Assembly (NCBI GenBank): GCA_050246945.1
Contig: JBFWVC010000006.1
Location: 124,001 to 188,000 of the forward strand
Reading direction: 5' to 3'
Source: JAEUMD01 sp050246945
GTDB taxonomy: Bacteria; Pseudomonadota; Alphaproteobacteria; Rhizobiales; Hyphomicrobiaceae
Length of the DNA stretch: 64,000 bases
Within the stretch, counting starts at the first letter, position 1. Each line of letters begins with the position of its first letter. Below, in pieces: positions 8,330 to 16,201 of this stretch. The translations under genes and the position numbers were made by a program. The notes under the pieces were generated by a model. It was not told the origin of the DNA. It did not search any database and saw only the letters and a list, made by a program, of their open reading frames with translations.

Positions 8330-9112
8330 ATGAAGATCGCCACTTGGAACATCAATGGCGTGAAGGCGCGGCTCGATAATCTCATCACTTGGCTGCAATC
8401 GTCCGATGCAGATGTTGTCTGCCTTCAGGAGATCAAGAGCGTCGACGAGGGATTTCCGAAGGGCCCGTTTGAAGATCTGGGCTACACGGTCGCGACGCAC
8501 GGGCAGAAGGGCTTCAACGGCGTCGCGATATTGTCGAAGCGCGGCATCGACGAGGTGCGGGCCCGGCTACCCGGCGACGACGGCGACGAGCAGGCGCGGT
8601 ATCTCGAAGCCGACATCGGCGGGGACCACGGTGTCGTGACGGTAGCATCCATCTATCTGCCCAACGGCAATCCGATCGGCACGGAGAAATTCTCCTATAA
8701 GCTCGCCTGGATGGAACGGCTCGAAGCGCATGCGCGCGAGCTGCTGGCGCTTGAGATGCCAATCGTACTGGCCGGCGATTACAATGTCATCCCTGAGCCG
8801 ATCGACGCGAAGAACCCAGAAGCCTGGACCGACGACGCACTGTTCCAACCCGAAAGCCGCACGGCTTTTCGCGCGTTGTCTGCCCTGGGTTTCACGGATG
8901 CAGTGCGCGCCTGCCATCCGACCGATGACGTCTACACCTTCTGGGATTATCAGGCCGGCGCATTTCAGAAGAACCACGGCATCCGCATCGACCACATGAT
9001 GCTTTCGCCAGAAGCGGCCGACCTGCTCATTGCCTGCGGTATCGACCGCGACACGCGCGCCTGGGAGAAGCCGTCGGACCATGTGCCGGTGTGGGTCGAA
9101 TTGCGGCTGTAG
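8330..9112 (+). CDS. xthA: Exodeoxyribonuclease III
   Basis: This 260-residue enzyme of the exonuclease-endonuclease-phosphatase fold cleaves DNA at abasic sites and has 3'-5' exonuclease and 3'-phosphatase activity in base-excision repair. Catalytic positions are visible: N8 (TWNING), E34 (LQEIK), D150 and N152 (AGDYNVIP), and D250-H251 (PSDHVPV). The product is full length, starting at ATG 8330. It lies downstream of erpA, separated by the 57-bp tandem repeat, and converges with the Sel1-repeat gene. Confidence 0.96.
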   Translation: MKIATWNINGVKARLDNLITWLQSSDADVVCLQEIKSVDEGFPKGPFEDLGYTVATHGQKGFNGVAILSKRGIDEVRARLPGDDGDEQARYLEADIGGDHGVVTVASIYLPNGNPIGTEKFSYKLAWMERLEAHARELLALEMPIVLAGDYNVIPEPIDAKNPEAWTDDALFQPESRTAFRALSALGFTDAVRACHPTDDVYTFWDYQAGAFQKNHGIRIDHMMLSPEAADLLIACGIDRDTRAWEKPSDHVPVWVELRL

Positions 9113-9166
9113 CGCGTATCGCCAATTCCCAGATTCGCCCCACACGCTTCAAGCGCTTGTTTTTGT

Positions 9167-9212
9167 GCATTTTTTCACGCTGAATCGCTGCGCGCTTTTG
9201 CGCGAAATGCAT
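9167..9212. repeat. Inverted repeat downstream of xthA
   Basis: A perfect 5-bp stem with a TTTT loop, CGCGCTTTTGCGCG at 9191-9204, is enclosed by TGCATTTTTT on the left and AAATGCA on the right. The motif CTTTTGCGCG(A)ATGCAT resembles the hairpin arm of the 57-bp repeat at 8191-8304, so this is probably a diverged relative. It lies in the convergent gap between xthA and the Sel1-repeat gene and may help end transcription, though it has no T-run on the right. Confidence 0.45.
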
Positions 9213-9353
9213 CAAATGCGAAGCGTCCCACCGACCGCTGACTACAACGCCGAAACGCCGCCCGAAATACTCGCGCGGCGATCGTCACGAGCGACCTCCC
9301 GTTTAGAGATCGAGGCTGCGACGTGCAGTTGCGGACGCCGGCAGGCACAGGCG

Positions 9354-10451
9354 TCAGCGGTCGGGACCGCTGCGCTGCGGGGCGCCGACGCTGCGCAGCG
9401 GATCGCGCTCGCTGCCGATGCTGCCGGTCTCGCCCTCCCGGCCGGCTGGACCCGTAACCATGCCGCCATGCACGAAGCCGATCGACGGGCTCGTGACCTG
9501 GCGTGTCGCGGGCTCCGGCTTCGAGCTATCGCCAGCAATCACCGGCGCCATCTTGTCGGTCGATATGCCGAAGTCGAGCGGTACGACCTCGCCATCCGAA
9601 CAGGTGCGCGCAGGCCTCAGGCTCAGCGAATCGAAGAGCGAGTTCTGCTCAGCCTTCGGGCGCCTGCCGTAGCGGCTGTCCCATTCTGCGACCATTCCGC
9701 CGACTTCCTTACGCACGCCCTGAGAGGCGCCGCAATAGATGTTCTGGTAGATGTCCTCTATCCAAACGCGCTCGGAACCAGGGGCGTTCTTGACCGCGAC
9801 CGAAATGAGCGCCAGTGCGCGCACCTGGTCCTTTTTCATGAAAAGCCCGCGCCAATAAAGATCGGCGAGAAATGCCTGGGCGCCGGCGTGTCCCTTCTGC
9901 GAGAGAATCGAAAGCCAGTGCTTGCCGCGCGCCACATCGGAAGGCACGCCGTCACCATGAAGTTCCAGCTTGGCCAGCTCGAACTGCGCATCCTCATCGT
10001 TGAAGAAAATGGCTGCGTGGTGCAGGTATTCCGCCGCGCGCTCCGGATTGGGCTTCAACCCGAGCTCCGGCAAACCGCGGCGCACATAGCCCGCCAGCGC
10101 AGTCAGGGATTTGGCGACGAAGGGTGCGCGCCGGTCGTCATCGGGATCGACGTCGGCGAAATCGTTAGCGATCTGCTGATAGAGAAAATATGCCTTCGCG
10201 TGATCGGTGTGGGCGCTCTGATTATCGGCGTATATGCGCGCCAGATAATAGCGGGCAAGGAACTGGTTCTGTGCGGCGGCCACCTCCAGAGCAGGAATCG
10301 CCATCTCGTAGTAGCCACCCGAATAAGCGCCGATGCCCTGCTGGAGGGCATCTTCGGGCGACCGAAACTGTGCGGCGCCGGCACCGGCAGAAGCCGGTGC
10401 CACCATCAGCAGCGTAATCGCCAGACCTAGTGCCTGCCTAAATATCCGCAT
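9354..10451 (-). CDS. Exported Sel1/TPR-like repeat protein
   Basis: The 365-residue protein starts at ATG 10451 with a classical signal peptide (MRIFRQALGLAITLLMVAPASA). The mature part has helical Sel1/TPR-like repeats: YYEMAIPALEVAAAQNQ near 45-60, an NPERAAEYLHHAAI unit, and DAQFELAKLELHGDGV then AGAQFLADLYWRG-type units near 155-200. The C-terminal 100 residues are Pro/Gly/Ser-rich. Such repeats mediate protein contacts; no enzyme motif is seen. The ATG lies inside the last codons of ilvD (14-base overlap), so the two are probably co-transcribed and translationally coupled. The partner and role are unknown. Confidence 0.8.
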   Translation of the reverse strand: MRIFRQALGLAITLLMVAPASAGAGAAQFRSPEDALQQGIGAYSGGYYEMAIPALEVAAAQNQFLARYYLARIYADNQSAHTDHAKAYFLYQQIANDFADVDPDDDRRAPFVAKSLTALAGYVRRGLPELGLKPNPERAAEYLHHAAIFFNDEDAQFELAKLELHGDGVPSDVARGKHWLSILSQKGHAGAQAFLADLYWRGLFMKKDQVRALALISVAVKNAPGSERVWIEDIYQNIYCGASQGVRKEVGGMVAEWDSRYGRRPKAEQNSLFDSLSLRPARTCSDGEVVPLDFGISTDKMAPVIAGDSSKPEPATRQVTSPSIGFVHGGMVTGPAGREGETGSIGSERDPLRSVGAPQRSGPDR

Positions 10452-12162
10452 AGCAGATGATTTCCGCCTTTCCTCCGGCATGGGTCACGGCCCCGAATCG
10501 CGCCGGACCTACCTGATCGGCATACTTGCGAAGCACGCCGCTTTGATAAGGATTATCGGGTGCCTTCCAGTCCTTTTTGCGGCGCTCTAACTCGGCGGGG
10601 TCAATTTCCACGTCGAGTGTGCCTTTTTCGGCATCGATCGAGATTATGTCACCATCATTTAAAAGGCCGATCGGGCCGCCAACTGCCGCCTCGGGTCCGA
10701 CGTGGCCGATGCAGAAACCGCGAGTCGCGCCGGAGAAACGGCCGTCGGTAATGAGCGCCACCTTGTCGCCGGCGCCCTGGCCATAGAGGGCTGCGGTGGT
10801 GGAGAGCATCTCGCGCATGCCAGGACCACCTTTCGGGCCCTCGTAGCGAATGACGATCACGTCGCCGTCCTTATACAGCTTTTCCTCGACCGCCTTGAAG
10901 GCTTCCTCCTCGCAGTCGAAGCAACGCGCAGGCCCTCGGAACTTCAAGTTCTTCATGCCGGCAACCTTCACGATCGCACCATCGGGAGCCAACGTGCCCT
11001 GCAGTCCGACGACACCGCCGGTGGGCGTGATCGGGTTGGAAACGGGGTAGACGACTTTCTGATCGGTGTTGAATACGACGTCCTTGAGGTTCTCCTCCAT
11101 CGTCTTGCCGGTGACGGTGAGACAGTCGCCATGCAGATAGCCGCCTTCGAGCAGCGCCTTCAGGATCTGCGGCACGCCGCCGATATCGTAGACGTCCTTG
11201 GCGACGTACTGTCCGCCGGGCTTGAGGTCGGCGATGTAGGGCGTCTTCTTGAAGATGCGCGCGACGTCGAACAGGTCAAATTCAAGACCCATCTCGTGCG
11301 CCATGGCAGGCAAGTGCAGCGCGCCGTTGGTGGAGCCGCCGGTCGCAGCAACAACGGTGGCGGCGTTCTCGAACGCCTTCATGGTGCAGATGTCGCGCGG
11401 GCGGATTCCGTCCGCGAGGAGCCGCATCACGGCCTTGCCACTGGCCGCGGCATACGCATCGCGGCTCTCATAGGGCGCTGGCGCACCCGCAGATCCGGGC
11501 AGGGCCAAGCCAATCGCCTCGGAGACGCAGGCCATGGTGTTGGCGGTGAACTGTCCGCCGCAGGATCCAGCTGAAGGGCAGGCGACGCACTCCAGTTCGT
11601 GCAAATCCTCGTCCGTCATGCGGCCGGCCGAGTGCATGCCGACGCCTTCGAAGACGTCGACTACGGTCACGTCCTTGCCCTTGAACCGACCCGGGAGAAT
11701 TGAGCCGCCGTACATAAAGACTGAGGGTACGTTGAGGCGCAGCATGCTCATCATGATGCCGGGCAGGGACTTGTCGCAGCCGGCTATGCCGACCATCGCG
11801 TCGTAGCAGTGGCCGCGCATCGTGAGCTCGATAGAATCGGCAATCACCTCGCGGCTGACGAGCGAAGACTTCATGCCCTGGTGGCCCATGGCGATGCCGT
11901 CCGTCACGGTGATGGTGCAGAACTCGCGCGGCGTGCCGCCACCCTCATCGACGCCGACCTTGACCGATTGTGCCTGGCGCATGAGCGAGATGTTGCAGGG
12001 AGCGGCCTCGTTCCAACAGGAGACGACGCCGACGAACGGGCGATTGATCTGTTCCTCGGTCAGCCCCATCGCGTAGTAGTAGGAACGATGCGGGGCGCGG
12101 GAAGGCCCTACCGTCACGTGGCGGCTCGGCATCTTGGATTTGTCGAACGTCTTGGCGTCCAT
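10438..12162 (-). CDS. ilvD: Dihydroxy-acid dehydratase
   Basis: The 574-residue Fe-S enzyme dehydrates 2,3-dihydroxy-isovalerate and -methylvalerate to 2-keto acids in valine, isoleucine and leucine synthesis. Cluster-ligand cysteines are visible at VVSCWNEAAPCN (near 49-55), GCDKSLPG (near 129) and PSAGSCGG (near 200). Late conserved segments RYEGPKGGPGMREML and TDGRFSGATRGFCIGHVGPE are present. AGGAAAAG sits just before ATG 12162. Length is typical. It overlaps the start of the Sel1-repeat gene and is divergent from the YjgN-like gene across 650 bp. Confidence 0.97.
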   Translation of the reverse strand: MDAKTFDKSKMPSRHVTVGPSRAPHRSYYYAMGLTEEQINRPFVGVVSCWNEAAPCNISLMRQAQSVKVGVDEGGGTPREFCTITVTDGIAMGHQGMKSSLVSREVIADSIELTMRGHCYDAMVGIAGCDKSLPGIMMSMLRLNVPSVFMYGGSILPGRFKGKDVTVVDVFEGVGMHSAGRMTDEDLHELECVACPSAGSCGGQFTANTMACVSEAIGLALPGSAGAPAPYESRDAYAAASGKAVMRLLADGIRPRDICTMKAFENAATVVAATGGSTNGALHLPAMAHEMGLEFDLFDVARIFKKTPYIADLKPGGQYVAKDVYDIGGVPQILKALLEGGYLHGDCLTVTGKTMEENLKDVVFNTDQKVVYPVSNPITPTGGVVGLQGTLAPDGAIVKVAGMKNLKFRGPARCFDCEEEAFKAVEEKLYKDGDVIVIRYEGPKGGPGMREMLSTTAALYGQGAGDKVALITDGRFSGATRGFCIGHVGPEAAVGGPIGLLNDGDIISIDAEKGTLDVEIDPAELERRKKDWKAPDNPYQSGVLRKYADQVGPARFGAVTHAGGKAEIICYADI

Positions 12163-12808
12163 TGCTTACTTTTCCTTTCGGCTCCGTCGAGCAAATGCTT
12201 CTGCCAGAGGACCGGCCGCGGACCGGCCCTGGCGGTGCGCACTTTATGGCGCGCTCCCCTTTCACTCAACGAAGTAGAAAGCCAAAAAGACATGCCATTG
12301 CCGATCCTGGCAGGATGACCAGAACTGGCGCACTGGCGGCACGGCACGAGCGGGCCGGAGTGATGCGAGCAAGCGCCGCTCCACAGCGCCTGCCGACATG
12401 ACAATCCAGTTTCCCGCATCGCGTTCCTTTTCCGGACCGACGGGCCGACCCTCTCCTCGTTTTGTGGCTCAAACGAGGCACTCGTCGGTTAATCTCGTGT
12501 CTTTGGCGTCACAGTTAACAGTCTTCGCTGGTCTCGGTCCGATCCGGGACGCTGTTGCCCTGGCTGCGCGCTATTCACCAAATGCCCATCGTTTGACGAT
12601 AGGTTTCAAGCTCAGCTTCAAGGGAGACGCAGCGGGAACGCTTGGCATTGCGATGCGAACACATTGAACCGCCCTTCATTCAATGGCGACCGATGTGCAG
12701 CGCCGGGAGCCCGGCGCTCATGGTAGCCTCGGCCGTTGTCCGCCTGTAAGCCAACGTGCCGGACCGGCGCTCATCTTCGGCCACGTAGCCAATTGCGAGA
12801 CCATTGCG
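12163..12808. other. Divergent intergenic region, no gene seen
   Basis: The 646 bp between ilvD and the YjgN-like gene should hold promoters in both directions. TTGACGATAGGTTTCAAG near 12593 contains a plausible -35 hexamer, but no convincing -10 follows. Short open frames here lack ribosome sites and family resemblance. No repeat or RNA motif was recognised. Confidence 0.5.
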
Positions 12809-14098
12809 ATGCAGGATGATGTTTATCGCCGTTACGACGTGACCGTCAGCCGAGCGGCAGAACCGGTGCTGATCTCATGGCTGGCCCCCATCGGGCTCTT
12901 CGGTCTCTCGGTCTACAATTTCATTCTCCGGATCCTGACGCTTGGCATTCACCACTTCTGGGGCAAGACCGAGGTGCGCAAGCGGATCTGGTCGTCGGTG
13001 CGCATCAACGGCGAGCCGCTCGAATACACGGGCACCGGGCGAGAACTGTTCACTGGGTTCCTCATTGTCTTCGCCCTCATTATTCTGCCGGTCATGCTGC
13101 TGACCTTCGGCGCGGTGTTTCTGTTCGGCCCGGAATCCACGCTCATGCGCGTCTTCCAAGGTTCGCTCTACGTCGGTTTCGTTTTCCTGACCGGCATCGC
13201 GATCTACCGCGCGCAGCGCTATCGGCTCAATCGCACGCGCTGGCGCGGCATCCGCGCCAGCCTCAGCGGCAACTCGCTCACGTACGGCTGGACCTATTTC
13301 TGGACGTTGCTCCTAATGCCGGTGACGCTCGGCTGGATTAGCCCCTGGCGCGCGACCCGACTGCAGAAGATCGTCACCAACGATATGAGGTACGGCGATC
13401 GTCCGTTCCACTTCTCCGGCAACTCGGGTCCGCTCTATAAATCCTTCGCGGTGTTCTGGGTGCTGACAGCGCTTCTTGCGCTTGCGACCTTCGGCGCGAT
13501 CGGATCGGCCATGAGCGAGTTTGTTGTGCTCGCCGGCGGCGAAGAGCCCCCGAAGCTGCCGCCCAACAGAATCTTGCAGATCGTCGCGCTCGTCTATGGC
13601 GGGATATTCGTTGCCGGCATGATCTACATGGTGTTCTCGGCTTGGTATCGCGCCGCCATGATGCGCCACTTCGCACGGCATACGCACTTCGGTGAGTTGA
13701 CATTTTCCTCGACGGTGAAGGCACTCGGACTGTTATGGATCACGATCACGAACTATCTGATGTTGTTCGTGGGCGCCATCGTGGCGACGCTGGCGACAGT
13801 CGCCGCCGGCATGATCGTGTTCGCGGCGCTGGCTGGTGGCGGCATCGACCCGTTCGGGATCAACGGCGGCGACCATCCCGCGGTGATCGCGCAGCGGGCT
13901 TCGGGCGTAGTCATGTTCATCTTCCTGCTGTCACTCGGTCTGTTCCTGCCGATCACGCAATCGCGCGCGACGGGATATCTCATTCGCAACCTGAGCTTCG
14001 ATGGCATGATCGATCTGGGTGCGATCACGGCAGGTGCGGCGCAGGACATCAAACGTGGTGAGGGGTTGGCGCAGGCCTTCGACATCGATGCCCTATGA
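12809..14098 (+). CDS. YjgN-like (DUF898) multi-pass membrane protein
   Basis: The 429-residue protein is hydrophobic, with about eight to ten predicted membrane spans grouped around repeated FWGKTEVRKRIWSS and RYGDRPFHFSG-type segments, the hallmark of the DUF898/YjgN family. No biochemical function is established for the family. ATG 12809 (MQDDVYRRYDV) is chosen; the frame continues upstream but there it is Arg/Gly-rich and unlike a membrane protein. The 3' end overlaps the M48 peptidase start by 11 bases, so the two form an operon, a pairing found in other alphaproteobacteria. A shared role in membrane-protein quality control is only an inference. Confidence 0.85.
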   Translation: MQDDVYRRYDVTVSRAAEPVLISWLAPIGLFGLSVYNFILRILTLGIHHFWGKTEVRKRIWSSVRINGEPLEYTGTGRELFTGFLIVFALIILPVMLLTFGAVFLFGPESTLMRVFQGSLYVGFVFLTGIAIYRAQRYRLNRTRWRGIRASLSGNSLTYGWTYFWTLLLMPVTLGWISPWRATRLQKIVTNDMRYGDRPFHFSGNSGPLYKSFAVFWVLTALLALATFGAIGSAMSEFVVLAGGEEPPKLPPNRILQIVALVYGGIFVAGMIYMVFSAWYRAAMMRHFARHTHFGELTFSSTVKALGLLWITITNYLMLFVGAIVATLATVAAGMIVFAALAGGGIDPFGINGGDHPAVIAQRASGVVMFIFLLSLGLFLPITQSRATGYLIRNLSFDGMIDLGAITAGAAQDIKRGEGLAQAFDIDAL

Positions 14099-15203
14099 CA
14101 CGTCTCTCAGTTCCTTCTTCGAAGGGCGGTTCTCAGATGGAAAGACGGCCGCTGCGCATGACGTGCGGGTGGCGCTTTCTACGCGCGGGGTGCTGATCCG
14201 GTTCGACACGGAGGGAAACGATCTCATCTGGCCCTACGGCGCGCTGGAAACCGCCGAGCCGCTCAGCCCGCACGCGATCGACGCGCTGGTGAGCTACACA
14301 TTTCAGCCGGGTGCCAGTCTGTTCGTCCCGCACGGTCAGTTCGCTCGCGCCTTGGCCAAGTCGGCACCGCATCTCACGACACGGGCAGCACGCCGGCGTG
14401 CTGCCGTCCCATGGCTGTGGGCGGCGGCTGCGGTCGTGGTCGTCGCTGCGCTCGTGTCGCTTGCGGAATTATCACCAGCGCGCACGCTGGCGCGGATGAT
14501 GCCCGACACCGTGCGCAAGTCGCTCGGCGAACATACCATCCGTTCCGTCACCGACAGCCGGCCTTCATGCGCGACACCGTCGGGAGAGGCGGCACTGAGA
14601 TCCATGACGCTGCGGCTGGCGCGAGGGCTCGACGACAAGCGGGCGTTCGGTGTGGTGGTCGTCGATTGGGATCTCGTCAACGCATTCGCTACGCCCGGCG
14701 ACCGAATCGTTCTGACGCGCGGACTTATCGAATCTGCGCAAAGTGCCGACGAGGTTGCCGGTGTACTGGCTCACGAGATGGGTCACGCGACGCTGTTGCA
14801 CCCAGAGACATCACTGGTGCGCATGATCGGCATGTCCGCCGCCGTGGAACTGCTGCTGGGAGGCGGGAGCGGCACGCTTGCCAACGTCGGTGTGCTGCTG
14901 ACGCAGCTCTCCTACACGCGACGGGCGGAAGAGGAAGCCGACGAAGAGGCGCTGAAGCTGCTGGAACAGTCCGGCATCTCGGCCAAGGGGCTCGGCAACT
15001 TCTTCCGGCGTGTGAGCAAGATGGAGCCGCCGGACGACGGCAAATCGCGATCGGGCGGGCTCATGGACATCCTGCGCACCCACCCCCCGACAGGCGATCG
15101 CATCCGACGCGTCGACCAGGCCCACACCTATCCGACGACGCCTGCGCTGAAGACTGCGGAGTGGGACGCCTTGCGTTCGATCTGCTCCAACAATCCGGGC
15201 TGA
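14088..15203 (+). CDS. M48-family membrane zinc metallopeptidase
   Basis: The 371-residue protein has an N-terminal beta-rich segment of about 100 residues, one transmembrane helix (AVPWLWAAAAVVVVAALVSL, near 105-125) and an M48 peptidase domain. The zinc site HEMGH is in VLAHEMGHATLLHP near residue 228, and the third ligand Glu is in RRAEEEADEEAL near 285. The C-terminal HPPTGDRIRRV stretch is typical of the BepA/LoiP-like group. ATG 14088 lies inside the end of the YjgN-like gene, implying translational coupling. The protease domain probably faces the periplasm. Substrates are unknown. Confidence 0.88.
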   Translation: MPYDTSLSSFFEGRFSDGKTAAAHDVRVALSTRGVLIRFDTEGNDLIWPYGALETAEPLSPHAIDALVSYTFQPGASLFVPHGQFARALAKSAPHLTTRAARRRAAVPWLWAAAAVVVVAALVSLAELSPARTLARMMPDTVRKSLGEHTIRSVTDSRPSCATPSGEAALRSMTLRLARGLDDKRAFGVVVVDWDLVNAFATPGDRIVLTRGLIESAQSADEVAGVLAHEMGHATLLHPETSLVRMIGMSAAVELLLGGGSGTLANVGVLLTQLSYTRRAEEEADEEALKLLEQSGISAKGLGNFFRRVSKMEPPDDGKSRSGGLMDILRTHPPTGDRIRRVDQAHTYPTTPALKTAEWDALRSICSNNPG

Positions 15204-15507
15204 CCGGTTGCGCTGATTTGACGGCGCCGGCAGCTTGACGTGAAATGATGGCGATTCAATCTGAGCGGGACGTGCGTGAGCCACTTTGGACAGGAGCGTG
15301 GCAGTCCTTTCTCGACTTGTAGAGACAGCCATATTCAGTCGGTCATGCAAATGTCGCGCGTGAGCCAAAATTCGGCACGCAACGCGCGGTAAAAGGCGGC
15401 AAAGCGGGGCACGCGGGCGAAACAAGCTGCCGTGCCGCAGGGGTTAATCGCGCGGCGTTGTCGCGCATGGTGCGGGACATTTCCGCCAGCAGGAGCTTTA
15501 CGCCCTC
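15204..15507. other. Intergenic region, no gene seen
   Basis: These 304 bp separate the M48 peptidase gene from the DUF2939 gene. No clear terminator, RNA or repeat was recognised. A promoter for the downstream gene is likely here but cannot be placed. Confidence 0.4.
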
Positions 15508-16179
15508 ATGCGCGGCAAGCTGTCGATCTTTTTCATCGGCCTTCTTGCGGTCGGCGGATACGTCGTCGCTCCATTCGTCACCGCATGGTCGATACGCGAG
15601 GCGATCCGTGCGGGCGAGGCTGCGTACCTCGAGACGAAGGTCGATTGGCCGCGCGTGAAGCAATCACTGAAGGTGTCGATTGCGGACTATGCCTTCGGGC
15701 CAGCCGTCGCGGGCGATCCGGTATCCGGAGCTGCGGCAGCGGCACCCCGGCCGGGTCTGTGGCAGCGTTTGAAGAATGCCTATGGACGACGCGTCCTCGG
15801 CTCGATGATCGAGAGCATGGTGACGCCCGCTGGGCTATCCAAGCTTTTCAGCTACCGACAGGGCTACGACGAAAAAGTGCGGGGCATTCCAGACGAGCGA
15901 GAAACCTATTCGCTGATCGAGCGTGTCCAGCGCAGCTGGCAGCGCGTCGTGCGCGCAGAGTTCCTCAGCCCCTCGCGCTTTGCCATGGAGGTGCGCGACA
16001 AGGTCGTCGAAAGCCGCATCTACGCGGGCGTCCTCGAACTGCGTGGGCTCGAATGGCGGCTCGTCCACCTGGAGGTGAAGCACGACCGCACATCCGCACC
16101 CGCGGCCGATGCGGCGCCCAGCACAAATGCCGACTTGTGGCCGACGCTGCGTGAGGCCGCGCTGCCGTCCGCCCGCTGA
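15508..16179 (+). CDS. DUF2939 family protein
   Basis: The 223-residue protein starts at ATG 15508 with a hydrophobic N-terminal segment (KLSIFFIGLLAVGGYVVAPF) that acts as a signal anchor or uncleaved signal. It continues with WSIREAIRAGEAAYLETKVDWPRVKQSL, whose pattern (a stretch around residues 27-54 of Ala/Glu helices followed by a conserved D-W-P/VK) fits DUF2939. The family has no known function and is probably periplasmic. The gene converges with valS, 22 bp away. Confidence is good for the family, low for any role. Confidence 0.75.
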   Translation: MRGKLSIFFIGLLAVGGYVVAPFVTAWSIREAIRAGEAAYLETKVDWPRVKQSLKVSIADYAFGPAVAGDPVSGAAAAAPRPGLWQRLKNAYGRRVLGSMIESMVTPAGLSKLFSYRQGYDEKVRGIPDERETYSLIERVQRSWQRVVRAEFLSPSRFAMEVRDKVVESRIYAGVLELRGLEWRLVHLEVKHDRTSAPAADAAPSTNADLWPTLREAALPSAR

Positions 16180-16201
16180 CCCGATTTGACCCGCGCGGGC
16201 T

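Noticed and set aside
9167..9212. Rho-independent terminator of xthA
   Set aside because: A stable CGCGC/GCGCG hairpin exists but is not followed by a T-run; the T-run lies before it on the plus strand, so it was listed as an inverted repeat instead.
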